Shown: one piece after another, positions 22,008 through 34,808 of the stretch
How the letters are laid out: each line of letters starts with the position of its first letter
Position numbering within the stretch: the stretch's first letter is position 1
The notes under the pieces: generated by a model
Database searches by the model: none
What the model saw: only the letters and a program-made list of their open reading frames with translations
What the model was told of the DNA's origin: nothing
Source of the DNA: Butyriboletus loyo
Taxonomy: Eukaryota > Basidiomycota > Agaricomycetes > Boletales > Boletaceae
NCBI GenBank assembly: GCA_038093515.1
Contig: JBBPSI010000015.1
Coordinates: forward strand, 1-64,000
DNA: 64,000 bases
Direction: 5' to 3'
Position numbers and translations under genes: made by a program

Positions 22008-23762
22008 TCAATCGACCGAAAGTGTCTGAGCGAGCTCCGCGAACCCTTCGAATAAGGAACCAAACGCATCGATCGCATGCTGAACATCGTGTGAGCCCCC
22101 CGTCTCCCTTATGGAATGCATGGATAGCATGGCATTGCCGACATCCACGGTACGGATCCCAAGTTTTGAAAGCATTGGACCGACAGTAGATCCACAACGT
22201 CTAAGGGCGTGTTCCGTTGAAATCCAGCACTTGCAGATAAACACCAACTTACATATCGTTGGGAACCTCATATTCTTGTACTTTTCCACCCTTGCGCTCA
22301 ACAAGCTTCTTGAAAAGGAATATGCCCACAGCCTCAGAAGCGTAGCGCTGCGTAGCATTGGTCTTAACGACCATCCCTCCATTGATCTGAGGCCTGTGAT
22401 TTTCTTCGTGTTTAGAAGTGTAGTTAGGGTGGACCGCGTGACCCATGTCTGCCGACACGAGGAAAGATCGCGCGATTGATTGGTAATGAAGAGCGGGTGA
22501 TGGAGAGAGCCTCTCGAGGAGCGATGGGATCAAGGATGACTCGGCACCAGTGGTCGACACGCTACCAATTTCTTCGTGGTTGAACAGTGCGATGCAATTC
22601 ACGTTCCCTTCAAGGTCAAGGAAGCTACGGTCTTCCACGTGACCTGCCAATGCTTCCACAGCGCAGAACCTTGGTCTGTAGGCAGCTATGCATATTGAAA
22701 GGTAATGGCGCAGCTTACGATGAAAACATGTTGTCCAAGCGGGGGCTAAAAATGAATTCGTAGTTTATGCCTCCTAAAACCGAGGGCTGGGTGTCGTACA
22801 GATGCCTGACAGAAAAGGCTTAATGGTGAACTCTAAAGCAACGATACACATACAATTCGAAATCATGGATCTCCTCCGGAGCAACGGAAAGTTCATTGGC
22901 GAGAATTGCCAAAAGAGCTGGGTGATGATTCCCTTGAATACTGGATGCAAAGGAGTTGCCTGAGTTCTTAGTCTCTTGATTGAGTTGACCCTCGATCAGA
23001 CCAGCAATCGGCACGAATTCGGTTTCCTGATTAAACCGAAACGAGGCGTTGACGTCCCGGTCAACTGAAAGCAGTGAGTAGTTGTACATATAAGCATTAG
23101 GGATATTTACGGTGGATAGCTAAAGTCGGAATGCGCAGAAGGGGCCTATCAATCTTGATGAGTTTTGATTGGAAAGACCCGTCTTGACGGGCGACGACAA
23201 CCCGTCCTGCTAAAGATAGATCACGGTCAAACCACGAGTGCCAGATCCCTGAGCCGTAAGTTTCGATGCCAACTTGGAGGTATCCAACATTGCCTTTCTT
23301 TGATATCGGACGAACCTGATACAAGGGGATATTTCAAAGCCAGAGTTGGCGTTTTATACAACTCACACGCAAGTTGGGACTGTCTACGTGAGTCGACACA
23401 ATGGAGACACCCGCACCTGGTTTCCAGTTTGGAGGAATGGTGAATGCGAGCAGGGAGGACTGGTTTCTGGGAGTACATGAAATCAGGGAAAAGAGCCACA
23501 GCATTGAGTTAGATCGTGATACCGCGTGAAGTAGTACTTTCCTCGAGGTTTAATATCCTTTTCCCAGTCATCGGTCTCCCTGATCTGAGTATATTGATCG
23601 TGCTGGCTGATGGCATTTGAGCAAATCGTGACGGACCTTTTGGAATCCCGCTGTTTCTAATCGCGCAACAGCATTCTGGATGGCATGGAAAGGTGTTGGC
23701 GAGGCATTGATGAAAGTCAAGAAACGCTTTGCAGCTTCTGGGGCTGTTGGGTACAATAACAT
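22008..23762 (-). CDS. APE4: Aspartyl aminopeptidase, M18 family
   Basis: Cytosolic dodecameric zinc exopeptidase removing N-terminal Asp/Glu. Start ATG 23762 (MLLYPTAPEAAKRFLTFINA, then SPTPFHAIQNA). Dizinc ligands: His in VSIVSTHVDSPNLRV, Asp in WFDRDLSLAGRV, the Glu pair in ALFNHEEIGSVS, Asp in LVSADMGHAVHPNY, and His in AMLSMHSIRE. GSTVGPMLSKLGIRTVDVGN is the usual C-terminal block. Length about 480 residues after splicing, as for DNPEP. Yeast Ape4 is also a cargo of selective autophagy; that link here is only by homology. Divergent from UTP12 with 140 bp between start codons. Confidence 0.94.
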
Positions 23763-23902
23763 GATGATCTTGAGCAATGATGAGAAAGTGACAGCAGAGC
23801 GTGTGCTATGCTTTTAAACTACAGTGACTTCCTAATCCGGGGATGTAGCATCTGAGTAGAACTACTAGTAACTCTCGCCGAAACCAGTGACCATCCCCAG
23901 TC

Positions 23903-26900
23903 ATGGTACAGAGTTATCTCAGACACGGCCCAACACAGGTAGTCAACTAAGATCCAAAGCGTTTTTCTTTCTGTTGTCTGACACACCGTACAGGCCTTTG
24001 GTCTGATTTGCAGCGTCTCGTCGAATTCTTTATACGATGGCAAACTTGCATATGTACCCGCTCTGGAAGACGTCCTTGTCTGGGACATGAAGAAAGGGCA
24101 CATGGTAGTTCAAATTATCTGTCTGTTCTTTTCGAATTGCCCTGACAATCACTACAGCTTGCGATGTGGCATGAAACCGGCCACAGAGCGGAAGTCACAT
24201 GCATTCAACGATCCCCTCAGCAAAATATGTTTGCCGTCGGATACGCAGATGGTTCAGTTCGGTTATGGGACAGCATTCTTGGCTCTGTTCGTGCAACTTT
24301 CAATGGTCATCGAAAAGCTGTAGCGGCACTCGCATTCGACAGACAAGGTGTAAGGCTCGCATCTGGTTCTCAAGATACAGACCTGATCGTATGGGACCTC
24401 GTTGCGGATGTTGGCCTTTATCGGTAACTCACTAGAGCGTTCTGTCTTGCGTTTTTGTCGTTTACATGTCACATCTCAGGCTTCGGGGTCACCGTGATCA
24501 GATTACTAACATCCGCTTCCTGCCCTCCTCGGACCTACCCTCGACTTCCACCGGGTCTTCGAATGGCTTCCTTATTTCCACCTCAAAAGATACACTTTTG
24601 AAGCTATGGGATCTCTCCACCCAACATTGCATGCAGACTGTCGTCGCGCATCGTTCAGAAGTGTGGTCGATGGACCTCAGCCCCCAGCAAAATCTCATCT
24701 TTACTGGCAGTGGAGAAGGGGACCTAAAGGCATGGAAGATAGATTACGATGCTGTCGCAGCAGGTTTGAAGACAACGGAATCAGGAGAAGTACGTATCAC
24801 CAAAGATGTTTATGGATGGGTAGGCTTACTCCACTTCTGTAGATCAACAAGATGATTCAAGCAGTCGCCACACTTCCCCTTTCTTCGCGTCATCGTGTTT
24901 CTCAAGTTTTATTCCACAACTCCCAGCCCTATGTTGCTGTCCAGTCACACGATAGATCCATCGAAATTTTTCGCATACGAACGGAAGATGAAGCACGTAA
25001 GAAACAGGCGCGACGCCGAAAACGTGCGAAAGAAAAAGAAGGAAAATCCCAGCCAAAGGACAAAGAGCTTGTTGACAAAGCGGATGATGATGAAATAGGC
25101 ATAGGTGAAATTGGCCTTGTCGACTTATTCACACCCTATTTGGTTATTCGAGCGAGCGGAAAAGTCAGATCGTTCGATTTCAGTATCAAAGAGGTTCATG
25201 GTCATAAAGCAAGGGTCGAGGTCAGTTGTCTGCACAGACGATAGAAGCTTTCGCTCACATAATATACAGATCCTCCTGGCACTTGCGTCGAATGCGTTGG
25301 AAGTTTACGATATTCCACCTCCCCAAAAATCAAAAGATCAAGTCCCTGAAGCTAGTCGAATTTATTCACTCGATATACCAGGACATCGAACGGATGTACG
25401 GACACTTTGTCTGAGTTCTGATGACCAGCTTTTAGCCTCTGCGTCCAATGGTAGGCATGTTGGTAAACTGGTCAGCGTACCTCTCACGTTTCTCGCAGGA
25501 ACACTCAAGTTGTGGAACGTTAAGACAGCAGGATGCGTCCGGACTATGGATTGTGGCTACGCCATTTGTAGCACATTCCTGCCAGGTGATAGACACGTCC
25601 GTATTGTTTGTTCAAACGTGCCCGTCGTTTGTCTCATACCCCAAATAGCTTGCTGTTGGCACCAAGTCGGGGGATATCTTGATCTACGATCTGGCCTCTT
25701 CCGCCCTCATTGATACAGTCAAAGCCCATTCCTCGACTGTATGGTCAGTACATCTCAGACCGGACGGGAAAGTGCTTGCCAGTGGGAGCGCTGACAAAGA
25801 AGTCAAGTTTTGGGAGTTTGAGCACGACGCAACACCTAAGGATGAGGTGTTACAGTTTTTCCTCCGACTCGGTTGCCATACTAAAGTCGCTATACTTGTA
25901 GAGTCATCCCAAAAAATCACTGGCGCTGGTGCATACGCGCACCCTCACGATGTCTGACGATGTACTGTCTCTGAGATACAGTCCGAATGGCAGACTACTT
26001 GCTGTATCTCTTCTGGACTCCACTGTCAAGATCTTCTATCAAGATACTCTCAAGTTTTTCCTCTCGTTATATGGACACAAGGTCAGTCTTGGTCAAAATT
26101 CGAATCCGAGCGACATGACATACATATTTCGCTTAGTTGCCCGTGCTCGCGATGGATATCTCAAATGACTCGAACTTAATTGTGACGTGTTCCGCCGATA
26201 AGAACGTTAAAATATGGGGTCTTGATTTTGGAGACTGTCACAAGTCTATCTTTGCCCATGAGGATAGCGTCACGCAGGTTCTATTCGAAAAAAATTCACA
26301 CTACTTTTGGACAGTAGGTAAAGATAAAGTGCTGAAATATTGGGACGGGGACAAGGTAGTTCACTTCAAGTTTTTTTCCTGTCACATGCTGAGTCATACT
26401 TGAAGTTCGAAAACATTCAGAAACTCGGGGGACATCACAATGAGATCTGGGCTCTCGCAGTTAGCCATCATGGTAACTTCGTAGTGACTGGGTCCCATGA
26501 CAAGTCCATTCGTATCTGGGAGAAGCTGGACGAACCAGTACGGTATTATCTCCTCGTTGGTCGCATTTTCTGACGACGACCTCGCAGCTCTTTCTTGAAG
26601 AAGAACGCGAGCGAGAATTGGAACATCTCTATGAGAACGACTTGGCGGAAATCATGAATCAACCTGACAGTATAATTAAGCAAGGTGAAAAGACCGATGG
26701 TGGACCTTCTGCTGAAGTCGCTGCGGTGACCAAGCAGACCATGGAAACACTCATGGCTGGGGAGCGTATAATAGAAGCTCTCGATCTCGCGGACAACGAG
26801 CGGGCTGCTCTCCGAGATTTTGAAGATCAGAAGGCCCAAGTAGGGACTCTGGAAGCAGCTGGTCTGCAGCCACCCCCTCGTAACCCCATTCTTGCGGCAC

Positions 26901-27401
26901 TGAATTTAGACCCAGATAGTTATGTCCTAAGGGTAGTGGAAAAGATTCCCCGCACTGCGTTATACGACGCTTTGTTGGTACTACCATTTGGTAAGGTGTT
27001 GTCGTTGATGGAATATCTTGATATGTGGGCAAAAAAGGTGTGTTTCCACGGTGCTTGAATGACTCGCTTTGCTCAGTCTGGCCCAACGTTAATAACAGGG
27101 CTGGAATATTGCACTCGTTTCATTCGTCACGTTCTTCCTCCTCAAGACCCATCATCATCAGATCGTGGCTAATCGGAGTATGCGAACAACGCTAATTCCG
27201 ATGAGGATGCATTTGAGAAATGCTCTGAAACGTGAGAAAGACACGATTGGGTACAACCTAGCCGCCTTGCAATACATCTGCCGTAAAAGCAAAGCAGAGA
27301 GAACCGCACTTTTTTTCGAGAAGGAGGACTTTGATGAATTGAAAGTGCACGAGATGATCACGGAGGGTAAAAAGAGAAAGCGGATGAGCATCAAAGCGTG
27401 A
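23903..27401 (+). CDS. UTP12: U3 snoRNP / UTP-B subunit Utp12 (WDR3/Dip2)
   Basis: Large tandem WD-repeat protein of the SSU processome. The start [12 protein letters not shown] is spliced to [20 protein letters not shown], the Dip2/WDR3 opening. About twelve WD repeats can be followed, e.g. [84 protein letters not shown] basic spacer ([20 protein letters not shown]) separates the two propellers. The C-terminal Utp12 domain includes [20 protein letters not shown] then [16 protein letters not shown] and ends [10 protein letters not shown]. At least ten short introns; for example one after FLPGDRH at about 25598 is needed to reach [20 protein letters not shown]. Confidence 0.94.
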
Positions 27402-27523
27402 TGCCTCTTGCACGAGAAGAGATCTATTATGCTGTCATGTATGTGGGTTACAAATCTAGAAATGCATCGTTATCAAGTAACTTTAGGGCCCCAAAGTTCC
27501 TCATCCCTGGCGAGTTTGGTGTT

Positions 27524-28419
27524 TCAGAATAGTTGCTGTTGCGATTTTGGAGATACTTGCACCCACCATTCCGTAGGATCAGATGTCTGACGCATCTGCA
27601 CCGTCAAGACGCCCTCGCTTGGCGGTGCCAATTCTTCGAAGGCCGCGCGAGTGAGGTCAACATGCTTGGACCCCTTTTTGCATCCGGCGCAAGTGTCTAC
27701 CACCCTGGCAAATGTGCACGTGGTGGGGGTTTTACAGACTAAAACAGGTTGGCGGGATTACAGTTGATAGGAGAATATCACCTGCGTTCAATAAATTTGA
27801 AGCACTTGGGCTTCTCTGACCATCCGTCTAGAGTGAGAGCTGCGACGTAGGATTTATCCTTGACGTGAACTTGCGAGTGAGCAACAGAGTCCGGCGATGC
27901 TGATGTATACAGTACCGTGGGTGCCCAATTTGTCTCAGTCCAGCAACTAGGGTTGAGAAGATCATGCCCAGTGTACCTGAATGTTCCAGAAATTAGGCAC
28001 GATCGTTGGCAAACAAACGTATCAAACCAAGTAATGGTAACAGCTTCAGCCTTGCTGGTGGCGACGATGTGCTTTGTCAGCTCGGCTAATGATTCCTTGA
28101 CAGATCTAAAGACGCTCTTCGTAGAAGAATGCTCAGTGTTTGTGCTCGACGGACGCCTGAGTGCGCTACTGGAGTTTGAACCAGGAGCAGTCGCTGAGGA
28201 CATTCCAGGGGTGTGCGAGCGGCGGTACTTGTAACGTAGGTTCGTGACTATGACGGATTCCCAGCCATCTCGAGAATTAAATTGATACGATTCTGGTAAA
28301 GAGTGTGAGCTGCCCGGCGTGGTTACTGTTCGGGTGGTGTTGGTGGCTGCTCCACCGACCAGCGGTAGTCTAAGGAGGAGCGCAAGACAAGCGGCGAGAA
28401 CACCTGAAGAGACGTACAT
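27524..28419 (-). CDS. Secreted DPBB/barwin-RlpA-like protein
   Basis: Exon 1 (from about 27780 to 28419) starts with a signal peptide (MYVSSGVLAACLALLLRLPL) and then FNSRDGWESVIVTNLRYKYR, a Ser-rich linker, and the domain start ITWFDTF...YTGHDLLNPSCW...FVAALTLDGW...KPKCFKF. Exon 2 continues the double-psi beta-barrel: TTCTFARVVDTCAGCKKGSK then HVDLTRAAFEELAPPSEGVL, ending near QQQLF at 27524. Secreted basidiomycete proteins with this fold resemble expansin/RlpA/barwin domains and are usually thought to act at cell walls, but no activity is assigned. The exon 1/exon 2 join is not clean: the obvious donor (gtgata at about 27780) and acceptor (ttttag) leave the frame off by one, so the junction or a base may be wrong. 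Confidence 0.75.
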
Positions 28420-28589
28420 GGTACTCGAGCGATCTGAGAGAACGGAGAGAGAGTCCCGACGCGTCGCGTTTCGATCACGTGACGTTGATTTTCTGGAAAG
28501 AGACAGATGATTAAGTCGGAGAGGGAAAGCGGTGCCGCAACATCCGCCATCAGTTTGTCAGGTCATTAGTACTGCCTCAATCGCTCACC

Positions 28590-31500
28590 ATGCCGATTGA
28601 CACTTCAAAAAGCATCCCTTTCAATATTTCGCGTCGACAGTTTCGCAAAGTATCGACCGAGGAAGAGATGGAGCTTAAACGTGCTCGCGGTGAAATATCC
28701 TGTGCAGAGTGTCGAAGGTTTTATCACTCGTGTCCCTTATTCTTGACCCTCATCAATCTATTTCAGACTCAAGCTCAAATGCGATAAGAAACTGCCTTGC
28801 GGCTCTTGTGTACGCAGGGGTTGCCCTACAATATGTCCCAATGGTTTGCTGCCCTTGTCGTTTCTGACGAATGGCTACTCAATTTCACGCATAACAGGAA
28901 GCTTATCAACCGGACAGGGAACTCGGTGTGTGCCTACGAAGACGCTGATGTACATCAGGTTCACCAAACGCTCGCCTCAGATTTGTTCTTGCTGACACAG
29001 AAGATTTGCATCACAAGATCACCGAGATGGGTCACCGAATACGTTCCCTCGAAGACGCCTTGGCCATATTTCAAGCGGGAGTTTCAAACGATGTCCACCC
29101 TTTGTTGACTGACGAGTTGTTGGCTATCAAATACGGGCTTGAGGCACCCCCCCGCGAACCTCCAGGGGATCAGCAAGCTGTCCCAATAGATGGCTTGGGC
29201 ACCCTCACTATTACGGAACGGGGAGATTCTCATTATTTTGGTCGCACAGCAGGCTCCGAGGTGAACTTCTTATGACAACCTCATAACGTCAGCAGTGCTG
29301 ATGACGGTTTGATCGTACAGACCCTCTTTTTGGTTGGTAGTGTTTGTTCTGGTGCACCGTACCCTAACATATCACATAAATAGGCTGGTGCAGAACTGGG
29401 TGGCACAAACCCAGGATCTTCTACTCTGACTGACAATCTACCCCAGGTTTCCACTGAGATTAGCCACTTGGTATCGATTATTCCTTTCAACTTTGCAGGC
29501 ATCAGCGACGATACCAAGCAGAGTCAGCTCACGGACGCGTTGTTCAATCTCCTTCCCGAGTATCCACGTGCTACCACCCTTTGCGAGACTTACTTTGAAA
29601 ACGCCGCATGGAGTTTTCGGCCAATTACTCGTGAAGAACTCATCAATGAGATTTTGGCCCCCGTGTATGCTCTTGCGCAGGACAGAAAAAAAGAGCCCTC
29701 AGAGGTCCAGAGAGAGGTTTCTTCGCACTCTCTGGCTGTGTTGTATATGGTCTTCGCCCACGGCGCGCTCACGGACCTCACTCTTCCGCCCTACAATACT
29801 GAAGCTGAAAATTATTTCTATCTGGGTCGCTTGGCGTTGTCGTTGCACCCGGTTTATGATTTACCCAATACTCAAACTTTACAAGCCATGTGTTTAATGG
29901 GACTCTACTACGCAAACCACGGGAGGCATCCCACACTCGACAGTGCATGGTCAACTATGGCATTTGCGAATAAGCTTGCACAGAGCGTAAGTCTTCAGTG
30001 TAACAGCCGGGTGGCATTGATTTATTTTTGGCAGATGGGTCTACGTATGTCAGTGTAGTTGAACTCAAGTAAACTCTCATCGGTGTCTAGATCGCGATCC
30101 TGCACGCTTCAACATGTCACCGAAGGCAATTCAACGACGTCGATTCCTCTTTTGGGAGCTTTTATCTGCCGATATGTTTCATGTAAGTGTTATAATCATC
30201 ATTTTGCTGACGCATACTCACTCGGACAGAGCCTGACTCTTGGGCGTCCGCCATCGATTAGCCTGTCGTACGTTGACTGTGAATTCCCGGAAGATGAGAC
30301 GTCAACTATCAACGACAAAGGAGAAGCAGAGATGGGCTGTAAGGTTTTTTTTTGCGTCATCTGCGCCCCCTTGAACCAGTTTTCTAGTTTTCAGTTGGAA
30401 GTACTCTTTCACGAAAGATGTATTCATACCGGTGCTCGAACTTACACTTACCGCGACGCCACCGACCTACGAAACTATCCTAGAGCTGGATCGGAGAGTT
30501 CGGGAGAAAGTCCTACCTCCCTCATTGAATTTATACCGCTCCAGCTCCATTGACGAATACACTACACCAACTGCATACGTCCGGGGTCGGATGCTATTCA
30601 CGTTCAGGACTTCCAGTACGATTTTCACCCTCGAAGTTGCTTTATTCCACTCATCACGCGTCTCAGCAATGTTGTACATACACCGCAGCTTCTTTGCCCA
30701 GGCTGTGTTGGATTTTCCTTCTAATCCACTCCGTAGCCCCTTCGCACCGTCTTTTCTTGCTGCCTACCGATGCGCTTCGGCAATTATAAAGACCACTGCA
30801 ATAAATTTCCAGAAATATCCGGAATTGTTTGCTCGTTTTTGGTCGATGTGGAATCATCTATTGTCCGCTGCAGTCAGTCCAACCATTTGCGGTCTTGCAT
30901 GGGCTAATGCTATGTCACCAGATTATTGTCGGAGCCATTGTTACAAGGGCGCCGTCTTCTACCATGGCACCTGTTGCGCAGCTAGAACTCGATCTAGCAC
31001 TGAACCTGTTCAGGAGCGGTGCGATGATATCTCCTCGCGCAAAATGTGGTTTGGTAAGCTATAGTCCTTTCTCCATTCGAGTACCAGCTAATGATGTTTG
31101 TAATCCAGGCTATTTTAATGCACTTGAAAGCCAAGGCTCACCAAGCACAGGGGAATTTACCTATCAATAGGGCTGCTTCTGTTGGCGTTGTTCCTGCTTC
31201 CCTACTTCCGGAGACTGGTGTCGATGAGCTTGCAGTGTTCGGGGGCCAGACACAAATCCTAGTCAGCAAAATTCTCTCGCAGCGGGGTCGTAAGAATGTT
31301 CATGGTGGGTCTTCTTCGGTATCAGCAAGTTCAGCGAGCTCTCCGTCTTCCACGTCGGAGGAGAGTCATACCCATTCGGATCCCATACTTGAAGTTCATC
31401 CATCACTTGTGGAATACTTGTCGATGCTGCCACCCTCTAGTTCAACAGCGATCAGTGCCGACTCTGTACCCACTCAGTTCTATTTCGACCAAAAGCCTGC

Positions 31501-31774
31501 CTTCCAGCCTGATATGTTCGCTAGTGCCCTGCCTGCGATGACTCCCGGCTCGTCGTCGTCCCAACAAACGATTGCGCCAACACCATTACCGCCCTTTTTC
31601 GATGAGCCGTTCATGAGAAACTTTACCGCCACAGACTTTTTTGGGTCACCTTCATCCGCCGAGGCAGCAGCCGACAGCTTCGATAACCTGGAACTTTTGG
31701 TTTCCGGGGAGTCGGGCATAGACGGAAGGTGGGCGACCTTCATGCAAGACGTGTTGAATCCGCCGGCTTCGTGA
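28590..31774 (+). CDS. Zn2Cys6 transcription factor with fungal-trans middle domain
   Basis: The DNA-binding cluster is built from two exons: CAECRR, intron (donor gttttat... near 28718), LKLKCDKKLPCGSCVRRGCP then TICPNG. This gives C-x2-C-x6-C-x5/6-C-x2-C with the last Cys in GCPTIC. A short coiled-coil linker follows (HKITEMGHRIRSLEDALAIF). The fungal_trans domain includes SLAVLYMVFAHGALTDLTLP, LHPVYDLPNTQTLQAMCLMG, WSTMAFANKLAQSIGLHRDP and RRRFLFWELLSADMF then SLTLGRPPSISLSYVDCEFP. The C-terminal 200 residues are Ser/Pro-rich, likely an activation region (ending QDVLNPPAS). About 850-900 residues, standard for the class. Target genes unknown; divergent from the secreted DPBB-like gene with 170 bp between starts. 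Confidence 0.9.
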
Positions 31775-32055
31775 AGTAGTTGGGCAACGATGTGGAGTTG
31801 ATTCGATGTACTGGTTCGATTTCCAGCGCTCACTTGTGTAGTATTGCATTGCTCTGCTTAGATTTAAGGTGTATCTCATGTAATCCTATCCAAGTCATTC
31901 GATCATTGATTACTACATAAGATGAATGATCAATAGAGATTAGCCTTTGGGCGACTTCGCGAGTGATCCGCAGATGAAATTTCCAAGCCCACGAAAACAG
32001 GGTCGATGAGCCGGATATAGTCACCCAAGTTGGCGAGAACGAGTGGGTAGGATCA
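31775..32055. other. Tail-to-tail intergenic, nothing further seen
   Basis: This 281-bp gap between two convergent genes is A/T-rich in its middle (about 31860-31930) and presumably holds both polyadenylation regions. No gene or repeat recognised. Confidence 0.4.
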
Positions 32056-33491
32056 TCACTTCCGCTGACCCGAGTAGAGATCTAGAAAAGACATCTTATC
32101 TTCCCAACCAAAGCCGATGCGCTTCATTTTACCAATTCTTGCGATTAAGACGGCGCAGACTTCGGAGAGCGTGTCAATCCCCGGGTCTGGGACAACCTCG
32201 CTCACCACAAAAAGTTGAGAGGAAGGGGAATCGGAAAGTGGGAGCATGCGAACGGACATGGTCTGAGGAGCCAAGGAACTTGCAACGGTGGACAGATGAT
32301 AAAGCGGGTTAAATGTGGAGGATGGGATGGAATGTGTAAGGGATGGATTGAAAATCGTCGGTGGGTTGTATCTAGGGATATTGGATAAGATAGACACGAA
32401 GCGAATTTATATCCACCCACCTAATACACATTATAAAGACGTTACATTTCTTGACCGGAACGTTATAGCCTTCAAAAACGCGAGCGAATCGAAGAAGCCC
32501 GCGCCCATTGCTCGTTGTGCACTCGGGAAAGACTACGACTGGTCGTTCTGCAGATTTCCGGATGTCTTCAAAAGAGGAGAAGGAACCTGACGAAGGCAAC
32601 CGGGGAGTTCTACCGGTGGCTCGAATCATTGATAACAAGGACATTCGGCGGAAGCCGCGAATGGGTAGGCGTGGGCTGATGGTCCGAGTCGGGGTAGAGA
32701 TCGCGGCAGAACCAGTACCTGTCTTGCGACCAGGTCTGTAGGATATGGTTTCCCCATCGGGAGCAGAGGATATTGGCGGTTTCGCCTCCTCGGCAACGGG
32801 AAAGACAAAAATGGGGTTAAACCTGTGATATGGTTTAGGTCCAACGTTCCCAAGCGCAGCGTTTCACTCACCGATACGAGAGCCACAAGATATCGATCCA
32901 GGAGCTCCAATTAGACACGATGATGTCCCCAGCTTTGGGGCTCCAATTAGTATCCGATAATTGGCTGGAAAAGGCTTTAACGAATAGCAGCCATCTGAGG
33001 GATGAGAGAGAGACAAACCCTCGCTTACGAGCTACGAGCTCTTCTGGAATCCATAGAAAACCGAGCACATAAAGAGCAAGTCTGCTGAGCATCATCGTAC
33101 TCGCCCCCTCGACGAGGCGACGAAGGGGGGAAAGCGGTGTCTAACTTTGAGATGAGAAAAATGAGAGCGGGCTCACAAACCTACAAGAAGTGTGCATAAC
33201 GCATTTACTAGGATGAAATGCAGGACGGCAATCGCGATGACCAATACGACCCGCAAGACGGCAAATGTGACACGGACTGGGGCTAAAAAGGAGAGTAAAA
33301 AGTCGTGTTCTGATGGTGGAACCGGTGGAAGAAAGGGCTGAGCCGATTGACTCGTGTTCAGGAGTCTATTCGGCGGAGTAGAAAGGAGAGGCCGACCTGT
33401 ATTCCCGTTCCAGGGTCCTATTCGAAGTGAGGAGGATATGTAGTGATCGAGCGCATTGAAGACTCACTCTGAAGGCAGAGAACTTTTCCAT
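32056..33491 (-). CDS. LOA1: Lysophospholipid acyltransferase-like protein, Loa1/Vps66 family
   Basis: ER/lipid-droplet acyltransferase fold; yeast Loa1 is an oleoyl-CoA:lysophosphatidate acyltransferase. An N-terminal hydrophobic segment reads VLRVVLVIAIAVLHFILVNA, then LSRLALYVLGFLWIPEELVA, then the motif I region KAGDIIVSNWSSWIDILWLS. The PlsC HX4D motif appears here as N-W-S-S-W-I-D, with Trp where His is expected. Motif III reads VVVFPECTTSNGRGLLRF (usually PEGTxSNG, here Cys for Gly). The C-terminus RIGKMKRIGFGWEDKMSFLD ends at 32056. The proposed start ATG 33491 (MEKFSAFR) depends on small 5' exons whose frame I could not fully close. The two changed motif residues may be family features; activity is uncertain. 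Confidence 0.75.
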
Positions 33492-33661
33492 GAGGCGTGA
33501 GTGACGGTTGTATGGCTAACTCGAGTCGTGTTGAACGGAAAGTTCTTGTAGTATGATTGTGCGGTCACGACTGGGGAGGTCAAGTGGACCAGTGGCTGTG
33601 CTGACAATATTATTATTTATTTTAGGTCAAGTAAATTCAAAGCCAGCGACCCTCTTCCATC

Positions 33662-34808
33662 ATGCCCTTCCCGACCTCCGTTTCTCTACAGTACCGGAAG
33701 CTCAGTTTCTACACAAAGGCGAGTAGCAGCAGCGGCAGTAGTAGTTTCCCCTCTATCTCCGTGATAATCGCAAGCGTTAGGCCGCTATATGTTTCCTCCT
33801 CCTTTTCTACGCGTGCTTGATCGCTTTCATTGCTCTGGTCACACCAAGTCGCATTGCCCAGTTTATGTATGATCTCGCCGTCGTAATTCGCCGTCTTCCC
33901 TATGGCTCCTTCATTCTCATCGCTGTGGTTGGTATGTGCTTCTGCCTTCACGTTCTTCCTCCCTTGCTCAATTTCCTCAGTCTTGATATCATTTCCTCCC
34001 TTCATCGGCCACTCGACACTCATGAATCTCTGTGGTTTCACCTATGGTATGCAAGGATTCATTCCTGCCGCGATCTCCACCGTTGCTGGCTCGGCTCTTG
34101 CATTCGTCGTCTTGCGCTCTCTCCTTAACAATCGCTTGCGCAAGTGGACAGCCTCCAACGACAAGTGGGCAGCGCTCGAAGCTGTTATTGTTAGTACTTT
34201 CATGTATTACACACTTTTGTGCCGTTCCGTATCCATTGTGCCGAGCAGCGTGCGAGGGGCTTGCCTCTCATTATTCTCATCCGCATCTCGTCCTTTCCGC
34301 CATGGGTGTACTCCAATTCTCTGTTCGCCGTGCGTACTTGATTCACTTTGATGAAAGTAACCCCTCACGCTTAATGCGCTTAGAGCATCGAGTCCGTGTC
34401 CCTGACTCAATTTGCATTCGCCACCCTCTTCGTACTTCCTCGCGTTATGCTCTACGTTTTCGTAGGGTCACGCATTGCAAACATCTCGGACGGCGAACAG
34501 AGAAGCAATATGGACGCCAGTACGCTAGCCCCCTTCGGTCGTTGCTAATCTCACGATCATCTTTTAATCAGCGACAGTGTTCATCAATGGCTCCCTGATC
34601 GTCGGAGGCATTATCATCTCAATTATTTCAAGCTCGTATGGTCTTCCTTTGTCCGATTTCATGTTACCTGACTACCAACAGTGCGGTCTACTACTTCGTC
34701 CACGAGGAAATTCAATCATTACGTAACAGTCGCTCAACCACCGACGAGCTTGACCCCGAAGCACCAGAAGAAACGGAGGAAGGAGTTCCCCTCCTTATAC
34801 GCTCCTGA
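33662..34808 (+). CDS. TVP38: Golgi membrane protein Tvp38/TMEM64 (VTT/DedA domain)
   Basis: Multipass VTT-domain protein of the late Golgi; the wider family includes lipid scramblases. The spliced start MPFPTSVSLQYRKLSFYTK leads to AAICFLLLFYACLIAFIALV and TPSRIAQFMYDLAVVIRRLP. VTT-domain blocks: TLMNLCGFTYGMQGFIPAAI, STVAGSALAFVVLR, ARGLPLIILIRISSFPPWVY, SLTQFAFATLFVLPRVMLYV, then NGSLIVGGIIISIISS. The acidic tail PEAPEETEEGVPLLIRS contains EGVPLL, a possible di-leucine sorting signal. The first intron seems to start GC (gcgagt after ACAAAG), because only that donor keeps the frame to AAICFLL; this is tentative. Confidence 0.87.

Noticed and set aside
31795..31830. T-arm-like sequence (ctggttcgatttccag) suggesting a tRNA
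   Set aside because: No matching acceptor stem, D-arm or anticodon arm can be drawn around it.
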